DNA of 29,589 bases, from positions 1 through 29,589 of IMG/VR virus record IMGVR_UViG_3300007735_000584; one strand, written 5' to 3'. Within the stretch, counting starts at the first letter, position 1, and each line of letters begins with the position of its first letter. This document shows, piece by piece, positions 7,975 to 14,020 of this stretch. Both the position numbers and the translations under genes were made by a program. This DNA comes from a virus. The notes beneath the pieces were generated by a model. It was given only the letters and a program-made list of their open reading frames with translations. It was not told the origin of the DNA and searched no databases.

Positions 7975-8094
7975 ATGGCAAAGACAATAAGCAGTAATAA
8001 ACTTTCATTTGGGAAAAGAAAAGGCGGTAAAGCAAGAAAGTCAAAAGGACCAAAAGATAAAAATGTATCTAAATATAAAGGTCAAGGAAAATGA
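7975..8094 (+). CDS. Very basic 39-aa phage protein
   Basis: The ATG follows the endolysin stop by one base and the stop overlaps the next start (ATGA). Of 39 residues, about a third are Lys or Arg and there are eight Gly, with the C-terminal pattern KYKGQGK. Small Lys/Gly-rich proteins like this are common beside lysis genes in Bacteroidota phages as I recall. It may bind nucleic acid, but no function can be assigned. Tight spacing on both sides supports it as a real gene. Confidence 0.6.
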   Translation: MAKTISSNKLSFGKRKGGKARKSKGPKDKNVSKYKGQGK

Positions 8095-9062
8095 ATAAAT
8101 CTGAAATATTAAGGGATTATTTAAGTAAGCATAATGATATGCCCTTAAAAAAGTTAGCACGGATAATCTATAATGATAATCCTTTATTATTTAAAGATGC
8201 CGAATACATTAGATTAAAACTGCGACAAATAGAAGAAGGTAAATTCAAACCTAATGTAGAGTTCAAAAGGACTGAACCAAGACCATACAACCCTTATAAA
8301 CTTCCTGAATCTTCAGAATCTACCTACGAACCTTATATAATCAAAGGTTATAAAAAAGTAGGTATTCTTTCAGATATACATTTACCTTACCACAATTTAG
8401 ATGCTTTAACCTGTGCTATTGATTTTCTAAAGAAAGAAAAGATAGACGCTTTACTTTTAAATGGCGACACGATAGATTGCCATTCCCTTTCAAGATTTAT
8501 GAAAGACCCAAAGAAAAGGGATTTTAAATACGAATTAGATACTTTAAAAGCGTTTGTTAATGTTCTGAAGAAGGAACTTAAATGTAAAATCTTTTTCAAA
8601 ATAGGCAACCACGAAAACAGGTATGAACATTTTTTATATCAAAAGGCAGGTGAACTTGTAGGCATAGAAGAATTTCAGTTTTCAAATATTATTAAAGCAC
8701 GTGCAGAAGGAATTGAAATAATAGAATCTAATAGGTTTATGAAGTTAAATGAATTAAACGGAATACACGGACACGAATACATTGGCGGAATTTCTGCACC
8801 TGTAAACGTTGCAAGGGGTTTATATCTACGAGGCAAAACAAGTGCTTTTCAAGGTCATAACCATTCCACAAGCGAACATTCAGAAACTGACATGAATGGA
8901 AAGATTACAACAACCTGGAGTATAGGTTGTTTATGCGAATTACACCCTGAATATATGCCATTAAATAAATGGAATTGGGGATGTGCGGTTGTCTATTTAG
9001 ATAGCAACGGAACTGATTACGAGTTTTTCAATAAGCGAATCTTTAAAGGTAAAATTCTATGA
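8091..9062 (+). CDS. Calcineurin-like metallophosphoesterase
   Basis: A 323-aa protein with the metal-binding motifs of the calcineurin-like superfamily in order: SDIHLPYHN (about residue 90), NGDTIDCHS (about 124), GNHENRYEHF (about 175), HGHEY (about 225) and GHNHSTSEH (about 256). The first ~80 residues are helical and basic and may be a small nucleic-acid-binding domain. The substrate is unknown; phage members include phosphodiesterases, protein phosphatases and nucleases. It is coupled by 4-base overlaps to the genes on both sides in the operon with the endolysin, although nothing suggests a direct role in lysis. Confidence 0.88.
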   Translation: MNKSEILRDYLSKHNDMPLKKLARIIYNDNPLLFKDAEYIRLKLRQIEEGKFKPNVEFKRTEPRPYNPYKLPESSESTYEPYIIKGYKKVGILSDIHLPYHNLDALTCAIDFLKKEKIDALLLNGDTIDCHSLSRFMKDPKKRDFKYELDTLKAFVNVLKKELKCKIFFKIGNHENRYEHFLYQKAGELVGIEEFQFSNIIKARAEGIEIIESNRFMKLNELNGIHGHEYIGGISAPVNVARGLYLRGKTSAFQGHNHSTSEHSETDMNGKITTTWSIGCLCELHPEYMPLNKWNWGCAVVYLDSNGTDYEFFNKRIFKGKIL

Positions 9063-9313
9063 GTGAAGAAAAAGAACCAACACCTGAAGAAATCAAAGAA
9101 ATAGAAGAAGAATTTGATTTTGAATATACCACACGAATGGATTATGTGAGTTGTGCTTACTATTCTATTTCTGCGGTTGAAGGGATTGATTTACTTTTGC
9201 TGACAAAGGATGAAGCCAAGAAGATAAAAAAGATAATTAAGAAGTCCATTAGAATAATTGAATCGTGTATAAATGAAATGCACGATGAATTATTTGAGGA
9301 TGAAGAAGATTAA
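9059..9313 (+). CDS. Small acidic protein of unknown function
   Basis: An 84-aa protein with acidic ends (SEEKEPTPEEIKEIEEEFDFE at the start, DELFEDEED at the end) around a helical core containing LTKDEAKKIKKIIKKSIRIIES. No signal peptide or membrane segment. It overlaps the phosphoesterase by ATGA and is the last gene before a terminator. It could be a partner of the phosphoesterase or a DNA mimic, but no evidence distinguishes these. Confidence 0.7.
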   Translation: MSEEKEPTPEEIKEIEEEFDFEYTTRMDYVSCAYYSISAVEGIDLLLLTKDEAKKIKKIIKKSIRIIESCINEMHDELFEDEED

Positions 9314-9352
9314 AGTTTTGTTTTTAGGATTTGGATTGTTTTTAGATTTGCG

Positions 9353-9378
9353 AGGGGTGTTTCTACACCCCTTTATTT
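9353..9378 (+). terminator. Intrinsic terminator ending the lysis-phosphoesterase operon
   Basis: A 7-bp GC-rich stem GGGGTGT (9354-9360) and ACACCCC (9365-9371) with TTCT loop, followed by TTTATTTAT. It lies about 40 bases after the last stop codon. Confidence 0.85.
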
Positions 9379-9436
9379 ATACCCTTTCGCATATAATTTC
9401 AGCAGAATTATTCATTTTATACCCTTTCGCATATAA
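9376..9436 (+). repeat. Pair of identical 21-bp direct repeats, 40 bp apart
   Basis: The 21-base sequence at 9376-9396 (core TATACCCTTTCGCATATAA) is repeated exactly at 9416-9436. Start-to-start distance is 40 bp, close to four helical turns. Each copy has its own dyad, TTATA and TATAA ten bases apart. This suggests two operator sites bound by a dimeric regulator on one face of the helix. Confidence 0.85.
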
Positions 9437-9570
9437 ATAACAGGCCATTAAAAGAACATTTTTGTAGGTTTTTGTTCCATTAATAACCCCTTATAACATA
9501 TATTTCTTTTATTAATAACTATTAATTCTATTGAGTTTCAGCGAATCGGAAAAATTATTTTAAAAAAAAA

Positions 9571-9602
9571 TTCTAAAATATTTCTTTTAGAACTCTAAAA
9601 GA
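9571..9602 (+). promoter_or_regulatory. Overlapping inverted repeats before the early operon
   Basis: TTCTAAAA (9571-9578) pairs with TTTTAGAA (9585-9592), and TCTTTTAG (9583-9590) pairs with CTAAAAGA (9595-9602). The middle arm is shared, so the two hairpins exclude each other, or the three alternating CTAAAA half-sites serve as protein binding sites. The first early gene starts 50 bases downstream. Confidence 0.6.
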
Positions 9603-9652
9603 TATAATTTAGCATTCAGAAACGAAACAATAACAATCTAAAAATAAAAACA

Positions 9653-9814
9653 ATGAAAAAGATTTATGCAAAAATCAACACAAAAAGCAACTTTAGAAGT
9701 TTAAATGGTATATGGTTAGAAGTAGAATCAATGAATGGGAAAAGAGTTACTTGTTATTTTGAAGATTTAAAAGTTGATTTTACTTTAAGTGAAATATCTG
9801 AATTTAAATATTAA
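9653..9814 (+). CDS. Small early protein, unknown function
   Basis: A 53-aa frame from ATG 9653 to TAA 9812-9814, the first gene after the control region. The protein is soluble and mixed-charge (MKKIYAKINTK at the start, LSEISEFKY at the end). The leader carries the TCTAAAAA motif seen before several neighbours. I do not recognise a family. Confidence 0.6.
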   Translation: MKKIYAKINTKSNFRSLNGIWLEVESMNGKRVTCYFEDLKVDFTLSEISEFKY

Positions 9815-9866
9815 TCTTATAGGGGTGCAGCATCCTATCAACTGCATAAATCTAAAAACTAAACAA

Positions 9867-9950
9867 ATGAAAAAATCAACAACCCTGGCAATCATTATTA
9901 TTGCTAACCTTATCTTCGCTTACATTATCTTTCAATTTCGTAATCTTTAA
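9867..9950 (+). CDS. 27-aa single-span membrane microprotein
   Basis: ATG at 9867, TAA at 9948-9950. After a basic start (MKKSTT) the rest is one membrane helix (LAIIIIANLIFAYIIF) with a short FRNL tail. The TCTAAAAACTAAACAA leader before it resembles those of neighbouring early genes, which supports translation. Function unknown; it may act at the inner membrane. Confidence 0.45.
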   Translation: MKKSTTLAIIIIANLIFAYIIFQFRNL

Positions 9951-9961
9951 ATCTAAAAACA

Positions 9962-10108
9962 ATGACAGAAAAAAACGCTTTTGAATTATTGCTTGAAGCA
10001 ATCAAATCTTCTTCAGCAACTCACGATGAAAAAATCAAAATTCTAAATGCTCTGAATGAGTATATAGAATACAAATATCAACAAACAATCAACCTTAAAA
10101 CATTCTAA
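9962..10108 (+). CDS. Small helical early protein, unknown function
   Basis: A 48-aa frame directly preceded by ATCTAAAAACAATG, the same 14 bases found before the gene at 11683. The protein is predicted helical (NAFELLLEAIKSS and KIKILNALNEYIEYKY). It ends one base before the next ATG. No family recognised. Confidence 0.55.
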   Translation: MTEKNAFELLLEAIKSSSATHDEKIKILNALNEYIEYKYQQTINLKTF

Positions 10109-10109
10109 A

Positions 10110-10220
10110 ATGTTACTTTCAATTTCAATTTTATACGTTTCATTTATAATCACATTATTAATCCTTCATAAAAAATTAGATGCCAAATTCAAAAAGGAAC
10201 TTGAAGAAGAAGAAATTTAG
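10110..10220 (+). CDS. 36-aa membrane microprotein with charged tail
   Basis: ATG at 10110, TAG at 10218-10220. The first 20 residues form a membrane helix (LLSISILYVSFIITLLILH) and the rest is a charged helix with Lys followed by Glu runs (KKELEEEEI). It begins one base after the previous stop. A small inner-membrane protein of unknown role. Confidence 0.5.
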   Translation: MLLSISILYVSFIITLLILHKKLDAKFKKELEEEEI

Positions 10221-10274
10221 TAAATTAGTAGAACTTTTAACAACCAAATTAGTAAAAACAAAACCTTTAAAACA

Positions 10275-10832
10275 ATGCAACAATCTAACACAATCGCAGA
10301 ATTAGCAAAAGCACTTGTTCTTTTCCACGTCAAAGTTGACACGATTAAGAAAGACGCAAAGAATCCTTTCTTTAAATCAACTTACGCTTCCCTTCCTAAC
10401 ATCCTGGAAGGAATTAATGAACCTTTAATTGAATGCGGTCTTTCAGTTTCTCAATTCCCTTCAGGCGAAAATGGTTTAACTTCTATTCTATTACACGAAT
10501 CAGGCGAATTTATTTCGGCAGAATATCAAATGCGACCTGTAAAGGATGACCCACAAGGTAGAGGTTCTTGCATAACATATCAAAGAAGATATGCTTTGGC
10601 TTCTATACTTGGTCTTAATATTGATGAAGATGATGACGGAAACACAGCCACATTTGGTGGAAAGAATCCACAAGAAGCAGAAGACAATTCTAAACAATGG
10701 TTAAACAAAGGAACTGACTTATTCAATAAGGCAAAAGCTAAACTTGATTCAGGCGAAACAACAATGGCTAAAATAAAAGCAGCGTTCAAGGTATCTAAAG
10801 AAGTAGAAACATTACTAATATCTAAAAACTAA
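10275..10832 (+). CDS. erf: ERF-family single-strand annealing protein
   Basis: A 185-aa protein with the ERF (essential recombination function, P22 Erf-like) signature: KNPFFKSTYASLPNILEGI (residues ~28-46), LIECGLSVSQFP, HESGEFISAEY and GSCITYQRRYALASILGLNIDEDDDGN (~95-122, given here only in part as the family hallmark). Such proteins bind single-stranded DNA and anneal complementary strands, promoting phage recombination and circularisation. The C-terminal ~50 residues are a Lys-rich helical tail. The start is preceded by AAAACA, like other early genes. NinG/Rap, a nuclease often linked to recombination, is encoded 5 kb downstream. Confidence 0.92.
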   Translation: MQQSNTIAELAKALVLFHVKVDTIKKDAKNPFFKSTYASLPNILEGINEPLIECGLSVSQFPSGENGLTSILLHESGEFISAEYQMRPVKDDPQGRGSCITYQRRYALASILGLNIDEDDDGNTATFGGKNPQEAEDNSKQWLNKGTDLFNKAKAKLDSGETTMAKIKAAFKVSKEVETLLISKN

Positions 10833-10835
10833 ATT

Positions 10836-11444
10836 ATGGTTGAATGTTATATTGATTCTCATAGTTGTGAATGTTTAAAACAAAACGAAAGATATGAATT
10901 ACTGAATGATAGAGTTAAAGAATATTCATTTAATGCTTATGATATTTGCAATAAGAATCCAAAACGATTTTTATTTTTCATCAAAAATAAATTTGTATTA
11001 ATAACCTATCATTCCTGTATTCATCCTGGACAAAGCCACATTGAATTTAAGCAAGATTTAATAAAAAAAATTATTGTTAATAACAAAGTTTATAATAAAT
11101 TTGATATTAGAAGAATACATCTTGATGTAGTTTTAAAAGAATATAGATTAAGAAATAAGAATCTAAAAAAATATCACGATGAAATAAATTACATCTATTC
11201 AGACAATGCAGGTAAACATTATGCTATTTATAATGAAATACCATTTATGGATTCAATTTGCAATCAAGATGAAATTTTAGAAAATTATAAAACTTCAAAA
11301 CAATATTTAATTAAAAATGGATTAGATTTTTTGCTTGAAGAACTTGAAGAATTATATAATTACAATCATCATTTTGAATTTGATAAAGTAGAAATATTTA
11401 AAACAATAGACCATTTAATAACCAATTTACAAAAACAAATCTAA
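10836..11444 (+). CDS. Unrecognised 202-aa early protein
   Basis: A soluble protein with several Cys and His residues near the N-terminus (MVECYIDSHSCECLKQNERYE) and later (ITYHSCIHPGQSH), which might bind metal. The rest is helical and rich in Lys, Asn, Ile and Tyr. The gene is more AT-rich than its neighbours, which may indicate a late arrival or weak constraint. It starts 3 bases after the ERF stop, so it is probably co-translated. No family recognised. Confidence 0.7.
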   Translation: MVECYIDSHSCECLKQNERYELLNDRVKEYSFNAYDICNKNPKRFLFFIKNKFVLITYHSCIHPGQSHIEFKQDLIKKIIVNNKVYNKFDIRRIHLDVVLKEYRLRNKNLKKYHDEINYIYSDNAGKHYAIYNEIPFMDSICNQDEILENYKTSKQYLIKNGLDFLLEELEELYNYNHHFEFDKVEIFKTIDHLITNLQKQI

Positions 11445-11448
11445 AACA

Positions 11449-11661
11449 ATGCAAACAAACAAATCAGTAAACTCTAAAGAGTTATTAAAAGAAACATTCA
11501 ATATGATGATGCTTTTAAAAGGGAAGGCTATTTCAGTTGAAGAAGCAAAAGCACAATCTAATTTAATTAAACAGGCTAACAATTTGCTTCGTTATGAATT
11601 AGATAGAGCAGTAGCGATTCAAAAATTTGAAAATATTGAAATAAGAAATATTGAAGATTAA
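11449..11661 (+). CDS. Small helical early protein, unknown function
   Basis: A 70-aa protein, almost entirely helix-prone (SKELLKETFNMMMLLKGK, EEAKAQSNLIKQANNLLRYELDRA). The leader ATCTAAAACAATG matches the recurrent early-gene motif. No membrane segment or signal. The repeated hydrophobic pattern suggests a small coiled coil or DNA-binding bundle, without firm evidence. Confidence 0.65.
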   Translation: MQTNKSVNSKELLKETFNMMMLLKGKAISVEEAKAQSNLIKQANNLLRYELDRAVAIQKFENIEIRNIED

Positions 11662-11682
11662 TAACATTAACATCTAAAAACA

Positions 11683-12144
11683 ATGCTACCACAAATCAGT
11701 GCAGGATTAACTAAAAACCAAATCAAAATCATTGCTCAAAATTCCATTAACGAACTGATGGATTCAGGGCGAATACTTGAAGCAGCAGAAGCACTTTCAA
11801 TAATGGAAAAGTTTATTGAAGAAGTAAGGAGTTCAAAAGCATTTACTGACTATGTAAGGGATGAAATAAGCAAGAACGGAAAAGAAATAACTAATGTTTC
11901 AGGTGCTAAATTAGAACTTTCAGAAGCAGGTGTTAAGTATGATTTCAGCCAATGTAATGACCCATTACTACCACAATTACAGGCAAGGTTTGAAACTGCA
12001 AAAGCAATGCTTGATGAACGCAAAAACTATCTTAAATCAATTCCTATTTCAGGTATTGAAGTTTTAATAGAAGATGAAATAGTAAAGATATTTCCACCAA
12101 GCAAAACAAGTTCTTCCACCTATAAAATAACTTTATCAAAATGA
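11683..12144 (+). CDS. Conserved-looking phage protein, helical, unknown function
   Basis: A 153-aa protein preceded by the exact ATCTAAAAACAATG leader. It is largely helical, with the segment VSGAKLELSEAGVKYDFSQCNDPLLPQL (residues ~72-99) followed by a long charged helix and an IPISGIEV/IFPPSKTSSSTYKITL tail. I recall similar proteins near recombination genes of Bacteroidota phages but cannot name the family. A role with the ERF protein or a host-nuclease inhibitor is possible. The stop overlaps the next start (ATGA). Confidence 0.65.
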   Translation: MLPQISAGLTKNQIKIIAQNSINELMDSGRILEAAEALSIMEKFIEEVRSSKAFTDYVRDEISKNGKEITNVSGAKLELSEAGVKYDFSQCNDPLLPQLQARFETAKAMLDERKNYLKSIPISGIEVLIEDEIVKIFPPSKTSSSTYKITLSK

Positions 12145-12260
12145 TAGGAATTTTATTTGCTTTATTTATTGCTACGATAGTTTCAATAATATGGGTTAAT
12201 AGTATTGATAAAATGAACAATAATTTTCCTGATTATGATGGAGAGGATTTTTTAAACTAA
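12141..12260 (+). CDS. 39-aa membrane microprotein with acidic tail
   Basis: ATG at 12141 overlaps the preceding stop; TAA at 12258-12260. Residues 2-19 are a membrane helix (IGILFALFIATIVSIIWV) and the C-terminus is acidic (DYDGEDFLN). It is the third single-helix microprotein of the early region. Function unknown. Confidence 0.5.
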   Translation: MIGILFALFIATIVSIIWVNSIDKMNNNFPDYDGEDFLN

Positions 12261-12273
12261 AAACAAAAACAAA

Positions 12274-12510
12274 ATGAAATACGAAACAGAAAATTATATA
12301 ACAACATTTGAAGTTGAATTAGATTTAACAGCACATTATTTAACAGATACAAGAACGGAAGAATGTCACGGATTCCATACGTTTGAAGATATAAACACTA
12401 ACTATGTTGTTAACTCAATCAAAATCCACATTGGTAATTCTTGCATTGATTTAACAGACAGGTTAACGGATGTAGAAAAAGAATTGCTAACTGAAAATCA
12501 AAATCTTTAA
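12274..12510 (+). CDS. Small early protein, unknown function
   Basis: A 78-aa acidic protein, beta-rich in the first two thirds (ITTFEVELDLTAHYL, YVVNSIKIHIG) and helical at the end (RLTDVEKELLTEN). The leader is CTAAAAACAAAAACAAA. No membrane segment and no recognised family. Confidence 0.65.
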   Translation: MKYETENYITTFEVELDLTAHYLTDTRTEECHGFHTFEDINTNYVVNSIKIHIGNSCIDLTDRLTDVEKELLTENQNL

Positions 12511-12513
12511 AGG

Positions 12514-12651
12514 ATGATTTGGCTAAACTTTAAAACCTGGTATAAATACAAAATCAAAAAAACAAAAAGAAAGATTTGGTATTGGGAAAGATACTATAAG
12601 AATGGTCATAGATGGACACCTTTAATAATCCTTAAAACTAAAAAGCTATGA
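12514..12651 (+). CDS. Small basic aromatic protein, unknown function
   Basis: A 45-aa frame starting 3 bases after the previous stop and overlapping the next start by ATGA. It is rich in Lys, Trp and Tyr (KTWYKYKIKKTKRKIWYWERYYKNGHRW). The coupling to both neighbours supports translation. Strong charge and aromatic content suggest nucleic-acid contact, but this is speculative. Confidence 0.5.
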   Translation: MIWLNFKTWYKYKIKKTKRKIWYWERYYKNGHRWTPLIILKTKKL

Positions 12652-12887
12652 AAATTTATTTAGCAATAGAAAATGGAATGTGCCTAAATTATATTAATTT
12701 GCATAACTCAAAATTAATGAGGTTAAGGGATACGGAATTAACAAATAATTCTTTAAGATTTGACACTATCCTTTATAATGATGAAGAAATTTTGACAATA
12801 AAAGCACTTCATCCAAATGCAGAAATAGTAAAATTCAACGGAATGGAACATTTTAAATACTTCAGAAATGCTTTGGTGCTATCTTAA
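12648..12887 (+). CDS. Small early protein, unknown function
   Basis: A 79-aa soluble protein with mixed strand and helix (MKIYLAIENGMC, EEILTIKALHPNAEIVKF). The ATG overlaps the previous stop and its end overlaps the next frame by 20 bases. Unrecognised. Confidence 0.6.
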   Translation: MKIYLAIENGMCLNYINLHNSKLMRLRDTELTNNSLRFDTILYNDEEILTIKALHPNAEIVKFNGMEHFKYFRNALVLS

Positions 12888-13101
12888 TTCAGATGTAATA
12901 GGTTCGTATAGTAGAATTACTTACGGACTGCAAGGGGATAAGATAGCCATAATAGGAAGGCATAATGAAATGCTTAAAGTCCTGCACGAAAACGGACAAG
13001 TTTTCTTCGTAAAAGAACATTTAATTTCAACAAATTTTATAACTAAAAATCAAAACAATGGAACAACAACAACAAAACCAAGAAACAAAAAAAGAGTTTA
13101 A
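12868..13101 (+). CDS. Small early protein, unknown function
   Basis: A 77-aa protein. The central part, ITYGLQGDKIAIIGRHNEMLKVLHENGQVFFVKEHL (residues ~17-52, shown to convey its beta-rich nature), looks like a compact conserved fold. The Asn/Thr/Lys tail overlaps the next gene and may be less constrained. The start may lie later than the ATG at 12868. No family named. Confidence 0.6.
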   Translation: MLWCYLNSDVIGSYSRITYGLQGDKIAIIGRHNEMLKVLHENGQVFFVKEHLISTNFITKNQNNGTTTTKPRNKKRV

Positions 13102-13225
13102 ACCTAAACCCTGGTTAAAGAAACCTGCTGAAGAAAAGAAGATTCAAGGTTATTACTACGTAAAAGCAAAGTACAAAGAAATTGCTCAACAAGAAATAGA
13201 TAAACTTACTGAACAATGGAGATAA
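13058..13225 (+). CDS. Small Gln/Lys-rich protein, unknown function
   Basis: A 55-aa frame with leader CTAAAAATCAAAACAATG. It begins MEQQQQNQETKKEFKPKPW and ends in a charged helix with YYYVKAKYKEIAQQEIDKLTEQW. It overlaps the preceding gene by 44 bases and the next by ATGG-type overlap of 10 bases. The start motif and good ending support it; function unknown. Confidence 0.5.
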   Translation: MEQQQQNQETKKEFKPKPWLKKPAEEKKIQGYYYVKAKYKEIAQQEIDKLTEQWR

Positions 13226-13524
13226 ACAAAACAACTAAAGACAAAGTAAAATCCTTATTAGTTCAATTTCCACATTTAAGGGATTCAGATGAAAGATTAA
13301 TTGCTACCTATTGGATGAAAGAAGCAGGTTCAAAAGATGCTTTGGATTCAATGTCTGCAACTCAATTTCTTTTGAATTTTGTTTCAGGTGCTTACACTAA
13401 TCCTGAATCTATCCGCAGAGTAAGACAAAAGATTCAAGAAGAAAACGAAGAATTAAGGGGTAAATCCTATTACAAAAGACAAAAATTAGAAATAAATGTT
13501 AGAAGCGAAATTAGAAACTTGTAG
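13216..13524 (+). CDS. Conserved-looking phage protein near the DnaA-like gene
   Basis: A 102-aa helical protein with the order RDSDERLIATYWMKEAG, FLLNFVSGAYTNPESIRRVRQKIQEENEELRG and YYKRQKLE. I recall this pattern (early ERLIA-x-YW, then PESI-RRxRxKxQE-x-PELRG-x-xY) from small proteins in replication regions of several phage groups. The basic helices suggest DNA binding. It overlaps the DnaA-like gene by 29 bases, so the two probably work together. Exact function unknown. Confidence 0.65.
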   Translation: MEINKTTKDKVKSLLVQFPHLRDSDERLIATYWMKEAGSKDALDSMSATQFLLNFVSGAYTNPESIRRVRQKIQEENEELRGKSYYKRQKLEINVRSEIRNL

Positions 13525-13888
13525 TCCTTGCGTTGAACATCCTTCGTTCTTTGTCATAAATACAATAAGCAAACGATTAAATTCAAATCAAATCCTGGAA
13601 GCAGTTTCTTCATTCTTTGAAATTCCTGTTTCTGAAATAGTAGGTAAAAAAAGATTTGGAAAGATTGTTGAAGCACGAATGGTTGCTGCTTATGTTTTAA
13701 GAAAAGACCGATATTTAAGTTTAGGATTAAAGCATATTGGTTCAATATTAGGCGGAAAAGACCATACTTCAGTTATGCACCACGTTAAAAGAATCGGTGA
13801 GTTAATAGAAATTGAACCTGAATTTAGAGAAAAAATAAAGGAATTATTTCTGCATACTTACGGAAGCATAACTTATTTTAACGATTGA
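13496..13888 (+). CDS. Free-standing DnaA domain IV-like protein
   Basis: A 130-aa protein; residues ~30-110 match the C-terminal DNA-binding domain of DnaA: ILEAVSSFFEIPVSEIVGKKR, then IVEARMVAAYVLRK, LGLKHIGSILGGKDHTSVMHHV. GGKDHTSV (86-93) corresponds to the DnaA signature GGRDHTTV that contacts the DnaA box. The AAA+ ATPase and other DnaA domains are absent, so it can bind DNA but not open an origin by itself. It may mark the phage origin, recruit host factors or compete with host DnaA. The replication initiator gene lies just downstream, across a structured leader. Confidence 0.85.
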   Translation: MLEAKLETCSPCVEHPSFFVINTISKRLNSNQILEAVSSFFEIPVSEIVGKKRFGKIVEARMVAAYVLRKDRYLSLGLKHIGSILGGKDHTSVMHHVKRIGELIEIEPEFREKIKELFLHTYGSITYFND

Positions 13889-13912
13889 TTTTTTCCCTAT
13901 TGAATAAAGGTT

Positions 13913-13920
13913 TATTTTTG
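13913..13920 (+). promoter_or_regulatory. Bacteroidota-type -7 promoter element
   Basis: TATTTTTG matches TAnnTTTG exactly. The predicted transcription start, 5-8 bases downstream, falls at the foot of the first hairpin of the leader RNA (13928). A -33 element is not clear: the nearest ATTG (13884-13887) leaves a 25-base spacer, longer than usual. Confidence 0.5.
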
Positions 13921-13927
13921 AGTAACG

Positions 13928-14020
13928 ATTTGTAAATGAAGTACGAACCATTTACAAATTAATTTTAGAGAAATCTAAATTAAAGCCCTGCAGTTCGTAC
14001 CTGTGGGGCAATTTTATTTT
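13928..14020 (+). ncRNA. Three-hairpin leader RNA with a loop-loop kissing interaction
   Basis: Hairpin 1: ATTTGTAAATG (13928-13938) pairs perfectly with CATTTACAAAT (13949-13959) around a 10-nt loop. Hairpin 2: AATTTTAGA (13961-13969) pairs with TCTAAATT (13974-13981), one bulged T and a GAAA tetraloop. Hairpin 3: GCCCTGCAG (13985-13993) pairs with CTGTGGGGC (14001-14009) with two adjacent G-U pairs, 7-nt loop TTCGTAC. The loop of hairpin 3 is fully complementary to GTACGAA (13941-13947) in loop 1. G-U pairs point to RNA of the + strand. AATTTTATTTT follows hairpin 3, so it could also end transcription. The ATG of the replication initiator is at 14021. Confidence 0.7.

Larger units (their letters stand above)
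9314..9652 (+). promoter_or_regulatory. Non-coding control region upstream of the early genes
   Basis: This 339-base gap has no ATG on the + strand in its first part and no credible gene on either strand. It contains the terminator of the upstream operon, a pair of 21-bp direct repeats (9376-9396, 9416-9436), a weak inverted repeat around 9453-9477, an AT-rich stretch with repeated TTAATAAC-like sequence (about 9478-9525), overlapping CTAAAA/TTTTAG inverted repeats (9571-9602), then TATAATTTAG (9603-9612), which matches TAnnTTTG with one change. It is the most likely site for the early promoter and its operators, and one of two candidates for a replication origin. Confidence 0.6.

Noticed and set aside
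9343-9350. TAGATTTG as a promoter (TAnnTTTG) with TTTG 22 bases upstream
   Set aside because: It points straight into the intrinsic terminator at 9353-9378, so any transcript would be ended at once; probably chance.
14003-14020. GTG start at 14003 for the replication initiator
   Set aside because: It lies in hairpin 3 of the leader and would add six non-conserved residues before the typical MAKDPA start at 14021.
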